Below, piece after piece: positions 56,371 through 64,000 of a stretch of 64,000 nucleotides of DNA. The DNA is from Macrolepiota albuminosa (Eukaryota; Basidiomycota; Agaricomycetes; Agaricales; Agaricaceae). The position numbers were made by a program, and so were the translations under genes. Where the stretch lies: positions 310,001 to 374,000 of the forward strand of contig JAMWFC010000077.1 of assembly GCA_027475525.1 (NCBI GenBank), in the 5' to 3' direction. A model generated the notes under the pieces. That model saw only the letters and a program-made list of their open reading frames with translations, searched no databases and was not told the DNA's origin. The first letter of the stretch is position 1. The number at the start of each line of letters is the position of its first letter.

Positions 56371-56570
56371 AGGAATTTATTTCTATTTTCTTTTGACGTG
56401 ACTCTAACTTGTACATATTTATTCACTTTTGTACTTCCTCACTTTTGGTGTTTACCAGCTCATTAGTTCAATAATGTTTCATTCCTGCTAACAAGTCAAT
56501 AGCTACCTATCTAGCCTAGGTAGATTATGTTATTGTAATATAATGATTCATCTATCGACGATGTAAACGA

Positions 56571-57022
56571 CTGCTAGAGCAAAGAAATAATGAAACATTC
56601 ATACATCTGACAGAAAACATAACAAATTACATACATAATAAAAAATATATAAACAGGAAACAAACTAAAATAAAACAAAATAAAGGATAGCAAAACAAAC
56701 AAATAAAAATAAAAATAAAAAAACACATTTGTGTATATATGAGCAATTATAATTCCTCGACTTGGTGAAATAAACACACAATAACGTGCTCAACACAATG
56801 AAATTATATATATGTGTATATAAAGAAAATGCAAGGATTTTTCAACATGAGGATGAACATAATAGCCAGTAGAGATAGCCAAAAGGGAGCAAATATCGAG
56901 GACATGGTAGTAATAGCCAGTAAAGATAGCTGAAAGAGAGCAAATATCGAGGACATAGCCAGTAGAGGAAGAAACATGGCAATTGCCGAGATCACGTGAG
57001 GGGCACAAATTTCGAGGACAAA
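56571..57022 (+). repeat. repeat shared with 19590-19964 (possible Helitron 3' region)
   Basis: Starts 'GACTGCTAGAGCAAAG', passes A/T-rich DNA and ends in three tandem units carrying 'AATAGCCAGTARAGATAGC' and 'GAGCAAATATCGAGGACAT'. CpG in 'TCGAGG' is retained here but is TTGAGG at 19.9 kb. Confidence 0.75.
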
Positions 57023-57060
57023 ATGTGCACCAAAGCAGGTAGTAAAACCTCAGTCTACTA

Positions 57061-57410
57061 AAGTAGACCTCGGAATGTATTTGGCTCCAGGCTGCTGAAA
57101 GACATCAAACACAACTTTACTAGCAAACCTACCCCGATTATTTTCTGTGACAATGACTCAGCCATCGCACTATCTGAAGACCGACTCCCTCCTACACGCT
57201 CGTATCAAACACGTCGACATCAAATACCATTTTTTTATGCGAGCAAGTACAGTACAGTCTGGCAAACTAACCCTCCTTTGTGTCCCCTCCAAGGAAAACA
57301 CGGCTGACATGTTTATATTCACCAAGGCCCTCCCCTCCCCTCCCCCGCCTTCCTATACCTCTGCCTCTGCACGTGCCTAGGATTACGTTGAGGCACGATT
57401 CCATGCAAGG
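57061..57410 (+). pseudogene. Ty1/copia RNase H, C-terminal fragment
   Basis: Shows 'IIFCDNDSAIALSED', then 'ARIKHVDIKYHFFMRAS' and 'LTLLCVPSKENTADMFIFTK', closing with 'ALP'. This is the C-terminal signature of copia RNase H (ADxFTKALP) with a small insertion in the motif. The frame changes near 57185. It is a different copia family from the fragment at 12 kb. A purine-rich 'GGAGGAGTGG' at 57408-57417 follows, as a polypurine tract would before the 3' LTR. Confidence 0.85.
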
Positions 57411-57417
57411 AGGAGTG

Positions 57418-57576
57418 GTTGGATTTCCTGACATATCACACAGACACTCCGAATCGTCACACTCAGGGGCCAACACTATGGCTTTGTGCCACTGGCCGCG
57501 AAAATCTGAGTCGATTACAACGATTTGATTTGTGTGACCTCTCTTATTCCGAACACATCAAGACATCATCCATAAA
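57418..57576 (+). repeat. copia 3' LTR, cut by Ngaro-2
   Basis: Follows the polypurine-like tract and begins near TTGGATTTCCTGAC. It ends at the 22-bp repeat 57555-57576. The other side of the LTR should resume at 63714. Confidence 0.6.
57555..57576. repeat. left copy of 22-bp outer repeat of Ngaro-2
   Basis: ACATCAAGACATCATCCATA plus two A, identical to 63692-63713. Confidence 0.9.
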
Positions 57577-57688
57577 GACGAAAAGGATCGAATACGTAGA
57601 CAGATCAAACGATTGGAAGAGACAGAACAAGAGAGAACGGGACGACAAGCGCGTAAGTCGATGGTAGTGTGATAGGCGTGGGTGGGTG

Positions 57689-57827
57689 GGTAAAGAAGAA
57701 ACGCTACTACACTGAAGGCTACGAATGGACTAATGGGAGTCTCCACTTAAGACGTAAGGTCACACATGTCGTCACACCTCAAAATACGTCCCTCCTGCAC
57801 TTCGTGCCTTCGTTTGGAAGGACGCTA
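57689..57827 (-). repeat. 139-bp direct repeat of Ngaro-2, 3' side
   Basis: Identical in all 139 positions to 63554-63692. It lies downstream of the recombinase gene in coding orientation. Confidence 0.95.
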
Positions 57828-58129
57828 TTTCGAGCGCGTTCCGGGAGTGACCTGTAACTAGCGACCACAATAGGTCTAACTTTCCGAATATATTCCTTTC
57901 GATTTCTATTCCGTCTACATACAAAATCCTTGTGATGGGCGAGAGCCCCCTTTCCTAAATGCGGCTAGCTGCCCTGCAGGAAAACGACCTAACTGAGTTC
58001 CCGACTAGGCTCGAGCCTCCCCGCAAATAGGAGAGTGGTCTGGGATTCATCCACGAGTCAGAACGAATCTGACCCCACCCTGAAAGACGAAGGCCACTCA
58101 GCACGAAGTAATGAATCCCATTCCGGAGA

Positions 58130-59305
58130 CTACGATCTATCTAGGTAAGACATGACAGGGCGTAAGAGTTCGACATATATAGGTGCAATAAGCTCAAGCT
58201 GACGCCAATACCTCAGAAAAGCGTCAGACGTCCAACGACCCATTGTCTTCACCACATCAGGAGGAACACCCTTTAAAAGCAAAGCTGTTGTACCACCGAT
58301 ACGGAAACAGTGTCCTGTAACTGTAACTCTTGGCAAACCATTACGAACCAAGATTGGGTTGACAACCAGGAGAAGCTTTCGTGTCGTAAGTCCGACCTTT
58401 TTCCCTTTGGTATTGAAGTAACTACAAATTGGATCAGCACTAGAGGTCGCATTGACGCGAGCATGATTAGATAGAGCCGCAATAGGATCAAATGTGTCTT
58501 CCTGTCTTATCACAATTACAGTTTCTCCCTTTCGACCCGAAGTTTTTGTACGCGGCAAAAACAGAGAACGCGTTCCAGTGTCGTTAGGTTGTCCAAAGTT
58601 TTCCCAATGAGGAATAACGGAATCATCAAATCTTTGTTCACGAGGAGGAAGAAATTCACCAAGGCGAATTTGGCTCCACAAAGACGTCGTCGTGACAGCC
58701 CATACGCAGGCGTGCAACGGATGCGATAGATCCAAGTTTTGTCTAATGATACTCAACATCTCCAATGACACGGGAGGACGTTTCTCCTGAAAGGAGGAGT
58801 CTGGCCGGAGATTCTCTGTACCCTGCAAGGCGTGTTTAAGCCTGACAGAGCCTGGCCAAGGTAAGTCGTGCTGAATATGCCATGCACGCAAACCAGAAAT
58901 CTTGTTAGACACTGCTCGTCCCGACAATGATCCAGCCATGGATGCCGCGTAGAAGCAGAGAAGCTCTTCAGAGGCAGGCAGGGCTGAGATTCGAGAAATT
59001 TGATGCTGGTCGCAAAAGGTCAGGAATGCGGCCACCGATGAACTATAACGTTTGGAAGTGGAGGGTGACCAGGAATGAGCAATCACGGAATCGACAAGAT
59101 ATCTCTGATTGGCCGATAAAGATGTGGAGGAACGGATATGCTGGACACTTTGTGAGGTACCGACCGACATAGGCATCCGGTGCTCGTGATTGGAAAGCTC
59201 TGCACAACCATTTGAAGACGAGCTGTATGGTTGATACCTGTGAGATGAACGTGCCACACTTTCTCGACGACGACGTTGTGGGAACAGCACCAAATAGAGA
59301 GGCAT
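58130..59305 (-). CDS. Ngaro-2 tyrosine recombinase
   Basis: An open frame of 391 codons. It belongs to the tyrosine recombinase (phage integrase) superfamily and would join circular element DNA to the target. The N-terminal SAM-like core-binding part includes 'AHSWSPSTSKRYSSSVAAFL' at residues ~75-95. The catalytic part shows Arg in 'SLWSQIRLGEFLPP', then the His-x-x-Arg box 'TGHCFRIGGTTALLLKG'. The Trp and candidate Tyr nucleophile follow in 'GRWTSDAFLRYWRQLE'. All expected catalytic positions are present, unlike Ngaro-1. The ATG at 59305 leaves ~65 Ser/Arg-rich residues before the domain. It lies 188 bp downstream of the reverse transcriptase gene on the same strand. Confidence 0.92.
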   Translation of the reverse strand: MPLYLVLFPQRRRRESVARSSHRYQPYSSSSNGCAELSNHEHRMPMSVGTSQSVQHIRSSTSLSANQRYLVDSVIAHSWSPSTSKRYSSSVAAFLTFCDQHQISRISALPASEELLCFYAASMAGSLSGRAVSNKISGLRAWHIQHDLPWPGSVRLKHALQGTENLRPDSSFQEKRPPVSLEMLSIIRQNLDLSHPLHACVWAVTTTSLWSQIRLGEFLPPREQRFDDSVIPHWENFGQPNDTGTRSLFLPRTKTSGRKGETVIVIRQEDTFDPIAALSNHARVNATSSADPICSYFNTKGKKVGLTTRKLLLVVNPILVRNGLPRVTVTGHCFRIGGTTALLLKGVPPDVVKTMGRWTSDAFLRYWRQLELIAPIYVELLRPVMSYLDRS

Positions 59306-59493
59306 AGTGTTGGTGGCTGACTGTCAAGAGACTTTGTATTGAAAAAACAACATGTGTCGATACACGTAATACATTTACAACAATAGGAGTTCAATCGAAA
59401 CGTGCAAGAGAGAAAAGACGAACATGGTGACTGATGCTATTAAGAGGAAGCGAAACACAGCAGAGAAGCTAAAGTCGTTGTAAAAAGTTTGTT

Positions 59494-61620
59494 TCAAACA
59501 GACAATTGGCAGAATCTGACGGCATTGTGCACATAACGAGTCAAGTAAGAAGGAACACGTGGTGGATAGGCATATAAGAGGCCGCGGTGAGGAAATTGTC
59601 CACGCGAAGGTCCATCTGCCTTATTTTCTTCTGACGGAACCCAAATTGTTGAAATCCAGATGGAATGTGATTGGAAAACATCGACGATACGACGTAAGAT
59701 TGTGTTTTGTTGAATGCTTCGTGAACGTCCAGCAGCCAAGGCTCCAACCACACCAGCATTATCCGATTTCAGAATAATGTGACAGTTTGTATGCCCTGCC
59801 TTAATCAAAGCGCGAACAGCAAGGTCGACAGCCACCATCTCCGCCCAGCCAATGTCACGGCCATCGACCCTCCAGTTTGGACGTAACTGCCATGCCAACC
59901 ACCTGTTATCAATCGTAAGCCCTATTCCCCAGGAGGTTGATGCGTCTACAAAAACATCAATCGCCAGCGGGTCAGGTGGTCGGAGAACATGTGAACCACA
60001 CCACGCATACTGCAGCTGAAAGCACCACCAAGCAATATCCTCGAGGGCTGCGGCACCTGGGCGACGAGCCATGAAAGGACTACAGTCCGATGGAAAACTA
60101 GCTTGCAACGCAAAGAGGGAAGGCAAGTGTGCTCGGCCTTGAGGTAGCACCAAGCAGACATGATTGAGTGTGCCGATAAGAGATTCGGTCTCTTTCAAGG
60201 TCACCTTCTCCGACTTCCATTTCTCCAGTTTAGCAAGGTATTTAACATGTTTGGAATCTGGCAACTCAACTACCTTTCTGTCCAGGGACCAGAAAAAACC
60301 AATATATGTGAAGTCTGACGCAAAGGGTGTGTGTTTTTCTTTAGACCACGGCCACCCAAGATCGTCAGAAATGGAACGGATGAGGGCCTCGTCGCAGGAA
60401 TACGTGAATGGGATGACCGATTGGCAAGGGTATCTGAAGAAGATGAAGTCATCTACCCACTTCAAAACGTCATTGACCCCTCGATGCAAGAAAATCTTAA
60501 CGATGGCATCTGCTACATGGCCGAACACACCAGGTGCCGATGAGGCTCCAAAGTTCAGTCGGAAGTCATAATGAATGTTGCCATCGATCGAAATTGCAAG
60601 TTTAGGCCAGTCTGTTGGCCTGGTAGGAATATTCCGGAAGGCAGAGTCGACATCAAAGACAGCAGCCTGAGATCCTGGAGGGGCATCAGCAACCAAAAGC
60701 CAACAAGTGGAAAAGGTACCCCAGTCACAAGGGTAGTCATCTGAGTCAATATAAGAGTTGACCGAAGGAATGGCAGGGTTGTTACGAGGAAAAAACAGAT
60801 CAAGAGTTGCTCGAAGTTTGCCGCTAGCACTTGAAACGACATTTAGCGGAGCTGTCCGGAAGGGACCAAACAGACGTTCTGCAAGAGCTGGAGGAAAGGC
60901 CGGAGAGACCCTTCCCAGTGCGATTTCTGAAGCATACTTAGTTATGATAAAAACACGAGCTTCTGGCGTGTGAAAGTGATTTGAAGGACAGTACAATTGA
61001 GACACAGACAAAGAAGTTATACCAACATCGAAACCAAATCGGAGGCCTTTCGGCACCTCCGCAAAAAGGTCCAAAACCCCCGCATTATGCAGGGCAATTT
61101 CCCAATGGTCCGCTTTTAATGGGGTGGACACTGGAAAGATTGAATCAAGCGGAACAGGTTTGAGCCCCATGTGCAGAAGTGCCGCACAGGGAACAAACAT
61201 GGGAATGGACACATTTGGATGCCTTGTCACATCCAGAGAAGCCGTTGAAAGCGAAGCAGATGGAAGAGCCGGTGGGAGTGCACCAAGATCTCCCCTCCCT
61301 GCAAAGAAATTTGGGTACGGATCAACAAGAAGGCAGCTTGTGCTCGAGGGATCCGCAAGACAAACACTTGGAGCGGATACTCGGCGTGGTCGAGCTCTCC
61401 CGAAACCATGTGGCTGAGGCTTTAGAGCGTGCAAGAAACGTCTCCATCTCAACCGACCTACTGTCCAATGTTTTGACACGACTGGCATGGTGTGTTGCGA
61501 CACACTCCTGCCAGATATCCAGTTGAAAGGTGTCCATGCGAAAACTGTGAGATTCACGTAAAAACAATGCACGAAGACGCTGGTCATAGTCAAGAATAAT
61601 GCTAAATTCAATGCGAGCAT
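59494..61620 (-). CDS. Ngaro-2 reverse transcriptase and RNase H
   Basis: An open frame of 708 codons. Residues ~1-150 overlap the end of gag in another frame, so translation probably begins later or by frameshift. A plausible start is the Met of 'MFVPCAALLHMGLKPVPL'. The reverse transcriptase spans residues ~180-500, with 'AAVFDVDSAFRNIPTRP' (first Asp), 'FRLNFGASSAPGVFGHVAD' and the active site 'VLKWVDDFIFF'. RNase H follows at residues ~535-690, with 'AIDVFVDASTSWGIGLTID', 'GWAEMVAVDLAVRALI' and 'ILKSDNAGVVGALAAG'. All acidic catalytic residues are present. It would make element cDNA. The upstream gag is damaged, so supply of particles in cis is doubtful. Confidence 0.9.
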   Translation of the reverse strand: MLALNLALFLTMTSVFVHCFYVNLTVFAWTPFNWISGRSVSQHTMPVVSKHWTVGRLRWRRFLHALKPQPHGFGRARPRRVSAPSVCLADPSSTSCLLVDPYPNFFAGRGDLGALPPALPSASLSTASLDVTRHPNVSIPMFVPCAALLHMGLKPVPLDSIFPVSTPLKADHWEIALHNAGVLDLFAEVPKGLRFGFDVGITSLSVSQLYCPSNHFHTPEARVFIITKYASEIALGRVSPAFPPALAERLFGPFRTAPLNVVSSASGKLRATLDLFFPRNNPAIPSVNSYIDSDDYPCDWGTFSTCWLLVADAPPGSQAAVFDVDSAFRNIPTRPTDWPKLAISIDGNIHYDFRLNFGASSAPGVFGHVADAIVKIFLHRGVNDVLKWVDDFIFFRYPCQSVIPFTYSCDEALIRSISDDLGWPWSKEKHTPFASDFTYIGFFWSLDRKVVELPDSKHVKYLAKLEKWKSEKVTLKETESLIGTLNHVCLVLPQGRAHLPSLFALQASFPSDCSPFMARRPGAAALEDIAWWCFQLQYAWCGSHVLRPPDPLAIDVFVDASTSWGIGLTIDNRWLAWQLRPNWRVDGRDIGWAEMVAVDLAVRALIKAGHTNCHIILKSDNAGVVGALAAGRSRSIQQNTILRRIVDVFQSHSIWISTIWVPSEENKADGPSRGQFPHRGLLYAYPPRVPSYLTRYVHNAVRFCQLSV

Positions 61621-63499
61621 TAGGCCTAGTCTTCAAACGCTTAAAGTGCAATGCAAAACCATCGGGCAATAGCATTGGCAACCGCACCCCCCAAACCCTC
61701 ATCAGAGCCAGCCCTCAGGTGTAAACGCATTGCGCCCACCAGGTTGTCAGAGGCTGCACACCAGTCATCAAAAGAGAGTTTAGATTCTTTCGAGGTGTCG
61801 AACGAGGCATTGGGAAGGCGCAACTTTCCATTCGAGATCACAAAGGATGATTCAGGTGGAGGGGGCTCTCGCGTAGCTTTCCGACAGGCTTCGTCGGTTA
61901 CAAGATCCAGCGGAATATATTCAAACATCCCCTGCTCCAAGGCCTTGACAACCTTGTGGGGATAAACCTTGTCCGATGCAGAAAGCAAGCGTCCAATCTC
62001 CGGTGGCATGCCATGCAACAAACGAGCAGAATTTCCCTCAGTGCCTTGAGCATTAGTGCCTCCCGGTGACGCAGCACGCCTCAACAGAATTCCAGGGGGC
62101 CGCAGACCATGATGCAAAGGCGTGGCAACTGCCGGTGCCACAGAGGCGTCCGGCCTAGCAACCTCACTAGTCTGATGGACCGGGATGGAGGGACCATCTC
62201 CCGACAAAACAACAGAAGGAGCACGGGGCGTCCCCCACCGAATACCATTTGCCGGAATGGGGGCCTGCGTGGTGTCATTTCCTGTACGCTGGTGCACCGC
62301 ATGAATATGCGACAGCAACGCTAATGTACAAGGCAGTCAGGATAAAGGCACGAACGGAGAAACAGAGCTTCCCCATCCGTGAGGGAGAGGAAGAGAGAAG
62401 GACAAAGGAAATCAAAAGCAGGATGACGCATAGCGCATGACAAAACGGCAAACAACACCAGTGCAATGTGAAAAAGCACACGGGTGGTCCTTTGAAAGCT
62501 GCGCAGGGCGCCAAAACAAATAACAAGCATCGCAAATGCGCATACCCGCAATGCGGCAACGAGTAAATGCACAAAGCGCCAATTGTATCACCATGTACAC
62601 GCGCAAGGCAGCAACAACAAGTAGACGCGCATAGTTCCCCATGTACACGTGCAAGGCGCCAACAGAATAAAAGGGGGCGGAAAACACACGGAGTGAGAAT
62701 TGCAAGAAACTCAATGAAAAACGGACATATATGCAGCATGAAATGAACCGCGACAGATGCATATTTCCAGAAAAACAACGTTAAGGAACAACGGACAACA
62801 ATCCATAACGAAGAATGAAGCTTAAATGCAACTCCAGAGGTCACGAGGGAACTCACTTCGGCGATCTAAGTCGAGCCCGTGGGCCCTGAAAAGTTGCAAC
62901 AGGATGGAATCCGTCAAAGTGATTACCCGCGGCTCGCTCGAGTCGTTGAGCGGAGCGGTCTCGGTATTGGGCGACTCGCGCCTATAAATGTCAATTGAAG
63001 GGCTTCTACGATCTAATTTAGGTACCGCAACAGAACTGGCACGCGCGGATGCCTCCCGACGTGGTGCGGGTCCGGGCGTCCTAAGAGCTCCTGATTCAGG
63101 GAAAATTGGCACTGCTTCCCGGATATATGCGTCGGCGGTTGCTGGAGAAATACTCGCAATGGAGACTGGTCCAGCCTGATCATCGTCACCGGCTAACCTT
63201 GCAGTCTTCGCGCGCTTAGAAGGTGGTTGGGAAGCAGAGGGGGTAGGTCGTACTGCAGGGATTATACGAAGAGTGGGAGACCCCGCGGGTCCCTCCTCGG
63301 GCTGCTCGCAGACAGGTGGTTCTGTTGCCCCCCTACCGTCAGTCCTCCCCCTCAGGGGATTCCTGGAAGATGACACGTCCTCGAGAGGGTCACTCCCCAC
63401 GGGGGTCGATACGAGAGTGGAAGAGGGTACCAAAGTACGAGGCACGGTCGAAACCCCGGAACGAGTTTTCCTAAAAGTGGAGCTGCCCACACCAGCCAT
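61160..63499 (-). pseudogene. Ngaro-2 gag-like protein with intron, frameshifted
   Basis: Exon 1 runs 63499-62857 ('MAGVGSSTFRKTRSG', Pro/Ser-rich, then 'ITLTDSILLQLFRAHGLDLD'). A 536-bp intron (62321-62856, GTGAGT..TAG) follows, then exon 2 from 62320 ('LLSHIHAVHQRTGND'). The core 'GMFEYIPLDLVTDEACRK' and 'NGKLRLPNASFDTSKESKL' matches Ngaro-1. A T4 run (A4 on the plus strand at 61655-61658) puts 'AIARWF' and 'ALHFKRLKTRPNAR' in different frames. The zinc region 'KCLSCGSLEHKLPSC' then meets a TGA at 61322-61324. Beyond it, 'FLCREGRSW', 'CFAFNGFSGC' and 'HVCSLCGTSAHG' continue the Cys/His pattern. Confidence 0.82.
62321..62856 (-). other. putative gag intron of Ngaro-2 (536 bp)
   Basis: Donor A|GTGAGT and acceptor ACATTAG|CG on the minus strand, phase 1. 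Position and phase match the 478-bp intron of Ngaro-1. The hydrophobic open frame inside it (62275-62856) has no homologous counterpart in Ngaro-1. Confidence 0.7.
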
Positions 63500-63553
63500 G
63501 CCAAGGAGAGCGATTCGCGTCTAGAATGTCTGGGACAACGGCGAAGACGACAC

Positions 63554-63692
63554 GGTAAAGAAGAAACGCTACTACACTGAAGGCTACGAATGGACTAATG
63601 GGAGTCTCCACTTAAGACGTAAGGTCACACATGTCGTCACACCTCAAAATACGTCCCTCCTGCACTTCGTGCCTTCGTTTGGAAGGACGCTA
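63554..63692 (-). repeat. 139-bp direct repeat of Ngaro-2, 5' side
   Basis: Identical to 57689-57827. It lies immediately upstream of gag in coding orientation. Confidence 0.95.
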
Positions 63693-63713
63693 CATCAAGA
63701 CATCATCCATAAA
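63692..63713. repeat. right copy of 22-bp outer repeat of Ngaro-2
   Basis: Identical to 57555-57576, and shares its first base with the end of the 139-bp repeat. Confidence 0.9.
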
Positions 63714-64000
63714 CATTTTCTAAAAAGGTCCGCAGAAGGGGATAAACCGCGTTTTTTTTTGCTGTCGAGGAAGCTCTCACTTCTTGAACTCCTCCCTGTG
63801 TTCGGTCTGCAGCTTCGTATGATACGCGCACATGATTTTAGTTAGTATTACACGATCTATTCCAAGACAAAATTATTTTTACCATCACTGATCCGGGGAT
63901 CGACAAAAATCAAGTCGCGAAAATACCAACAATCTTAAACATGGGCACGCCCTCACCCTCCTCCCCACTCAAAACACACTCAACAAAATGCGAACCGCGA
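63714..64000. other. right flank of Ngaro-2, probable rest of copia LTR
   Basis: No coding frame. If the 22-bp repeat is a target duplication, this is the continuation of the copia LTR broken at 57576. It is richer in CpG than the left half of the window. Confidence 0.45.

Larger units (their letters stand above)
57577..63691 (-). mobile_element. Ngaro-2: young Ngaro-type retrotransposon
   Basis: Minus-strand order is gag (63499), reverse transcriptase/RNase H (61620-59494) and tyrosine recombinase (59305-58130), with no integrase. Identical 139-bp direct repeats lie near both ends (63554-63692 and 57689-57827). Only the low-coordinate one is followed by a further 112-bp terminal segment (57577-57688). 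This fits part of a split-direct-repeat arrangement, although a B1/B2 pair was not found. CpG is frequent, marking recent arrival. Gag is damaged, so self-mobility is doubtful. Confidence 0.88.

Noticed and set aside
59541..59777. Overlapping 72-codon frames on both strands within RNase H
   Set aside because: Shadows of the 708-codon pol gene with no independent support.
61227..61526. Plus-strand frames opposite Ngaro-2 gag and pol
   Set aside because: Shadow frames antisense to a strongly conserved coding region.
62275..62856. 193-codon hydrophobic Cys-rich minus-strand frame
   Set aside because: It fills the inferred gag intron of Ngaro-2, has no counterpart in Ngaro-1 and resembles no family.
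63714..64000. Possible gene start or RNA gene at the right edge
   Set aside because: No cloverleaf, promoter or open frame could be supported. It is better explained as the remainder of a copia LTR.

Overview
The window looks like a transposon graveyard from a mushroom-forming basidiomycete (Agaricomycetes). The evidence is several element types typical of that group (Ty3/gypsy, Ty1/copia, Ngaro-type tyrosine-recombinase retrotransposons, two Helitron families), spliceosomal introns of about 41-81 bp, and no bacterial signals (no Shine-Dalgarno sites, operons or tRNA/rRNA genes). No clearly intact host gene is visible. Almost every reading frame is broken. The exceptions are the reverse transcriptase/RNase H and tyrosine-recombinase genes of one young Ngaro element at 57.6-63.7 kb.

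Layout: 1-3.26 kb is a minus-strand gypsy pol, cut by a 100-N gap. 4.5-11.8 kb is an old plus-strand Ngaro relic (Ngaro-1), interrupted by two solo LTRs (LTR-A at 8.1 kb, LTR-B at 10.3 kb). 12.0-12.7 kb is a copia fragment. 14.2-19.0 kb is a plus-strand Helitron relic (Helitron-1) with repeat-rich 3' DNA to 19.96 kb. 20.0-25.1 kb is a truncated gypsy (gypsy-2) carrying another LTR-B. 25.1-29.0 kb is a decayed multi-exon gene with a JmjC-like domain, interrupted by a second LTR-A. 29.4-49.9 kb is a minus-strand Helitron (Helitron-2). Its helicase is split by a third LTR-B and by a 14-kb gypsy element (gypsy-1, 31.95-46.01 kb). That gypsy has two LTRs of about 1 kb and a long antisense intron-containing region between integrase and the 3' LTR. 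51.4-55.9 kb holds two divergent, intron-rich, unrecognised genes, both with disabling mutations, lying between copies of a Helitron-associated minisatellite. 57.0-57.6 kb is the end of a copia element, into whose LTR the young Ngaro-2 (minus strand) has inserted.

The elements can be ordered in time. Collapsing each solo LTR and one copy of its target duplication joins the flanking reading frames exactly, so LTR-A and LTR-B are younger than Ngaro-1, gypsy-2, the JmjC gene and Helitron-2. Gypsy-1 is younger than Helitron-2. Ngaro-2 is the youngest, with two identical 139-bp repeats and many CpG sites. Old copies have few CpG sites, and their stops and lost catalytic residues are mostly C-to-T or G-to-A changes, as expected from cytosine methylation or a RIP-like process.

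The most interesting biology: both Ngaro copies share a gag intron of about 0.5 kb at the same codon and phase; gypsy-1 carries an antisense spliced gene; Ngaro-2 has a 22-bp outer direct repeat; and the divergent gene pair at 51-56 kb may be element cargo. One caution concerns the data: five perfect tandem duplications of exactly 77 bp occur across the window. They look like unmerged k-mer overlaps from the assembly, so some apparent frameshifts may not be real.
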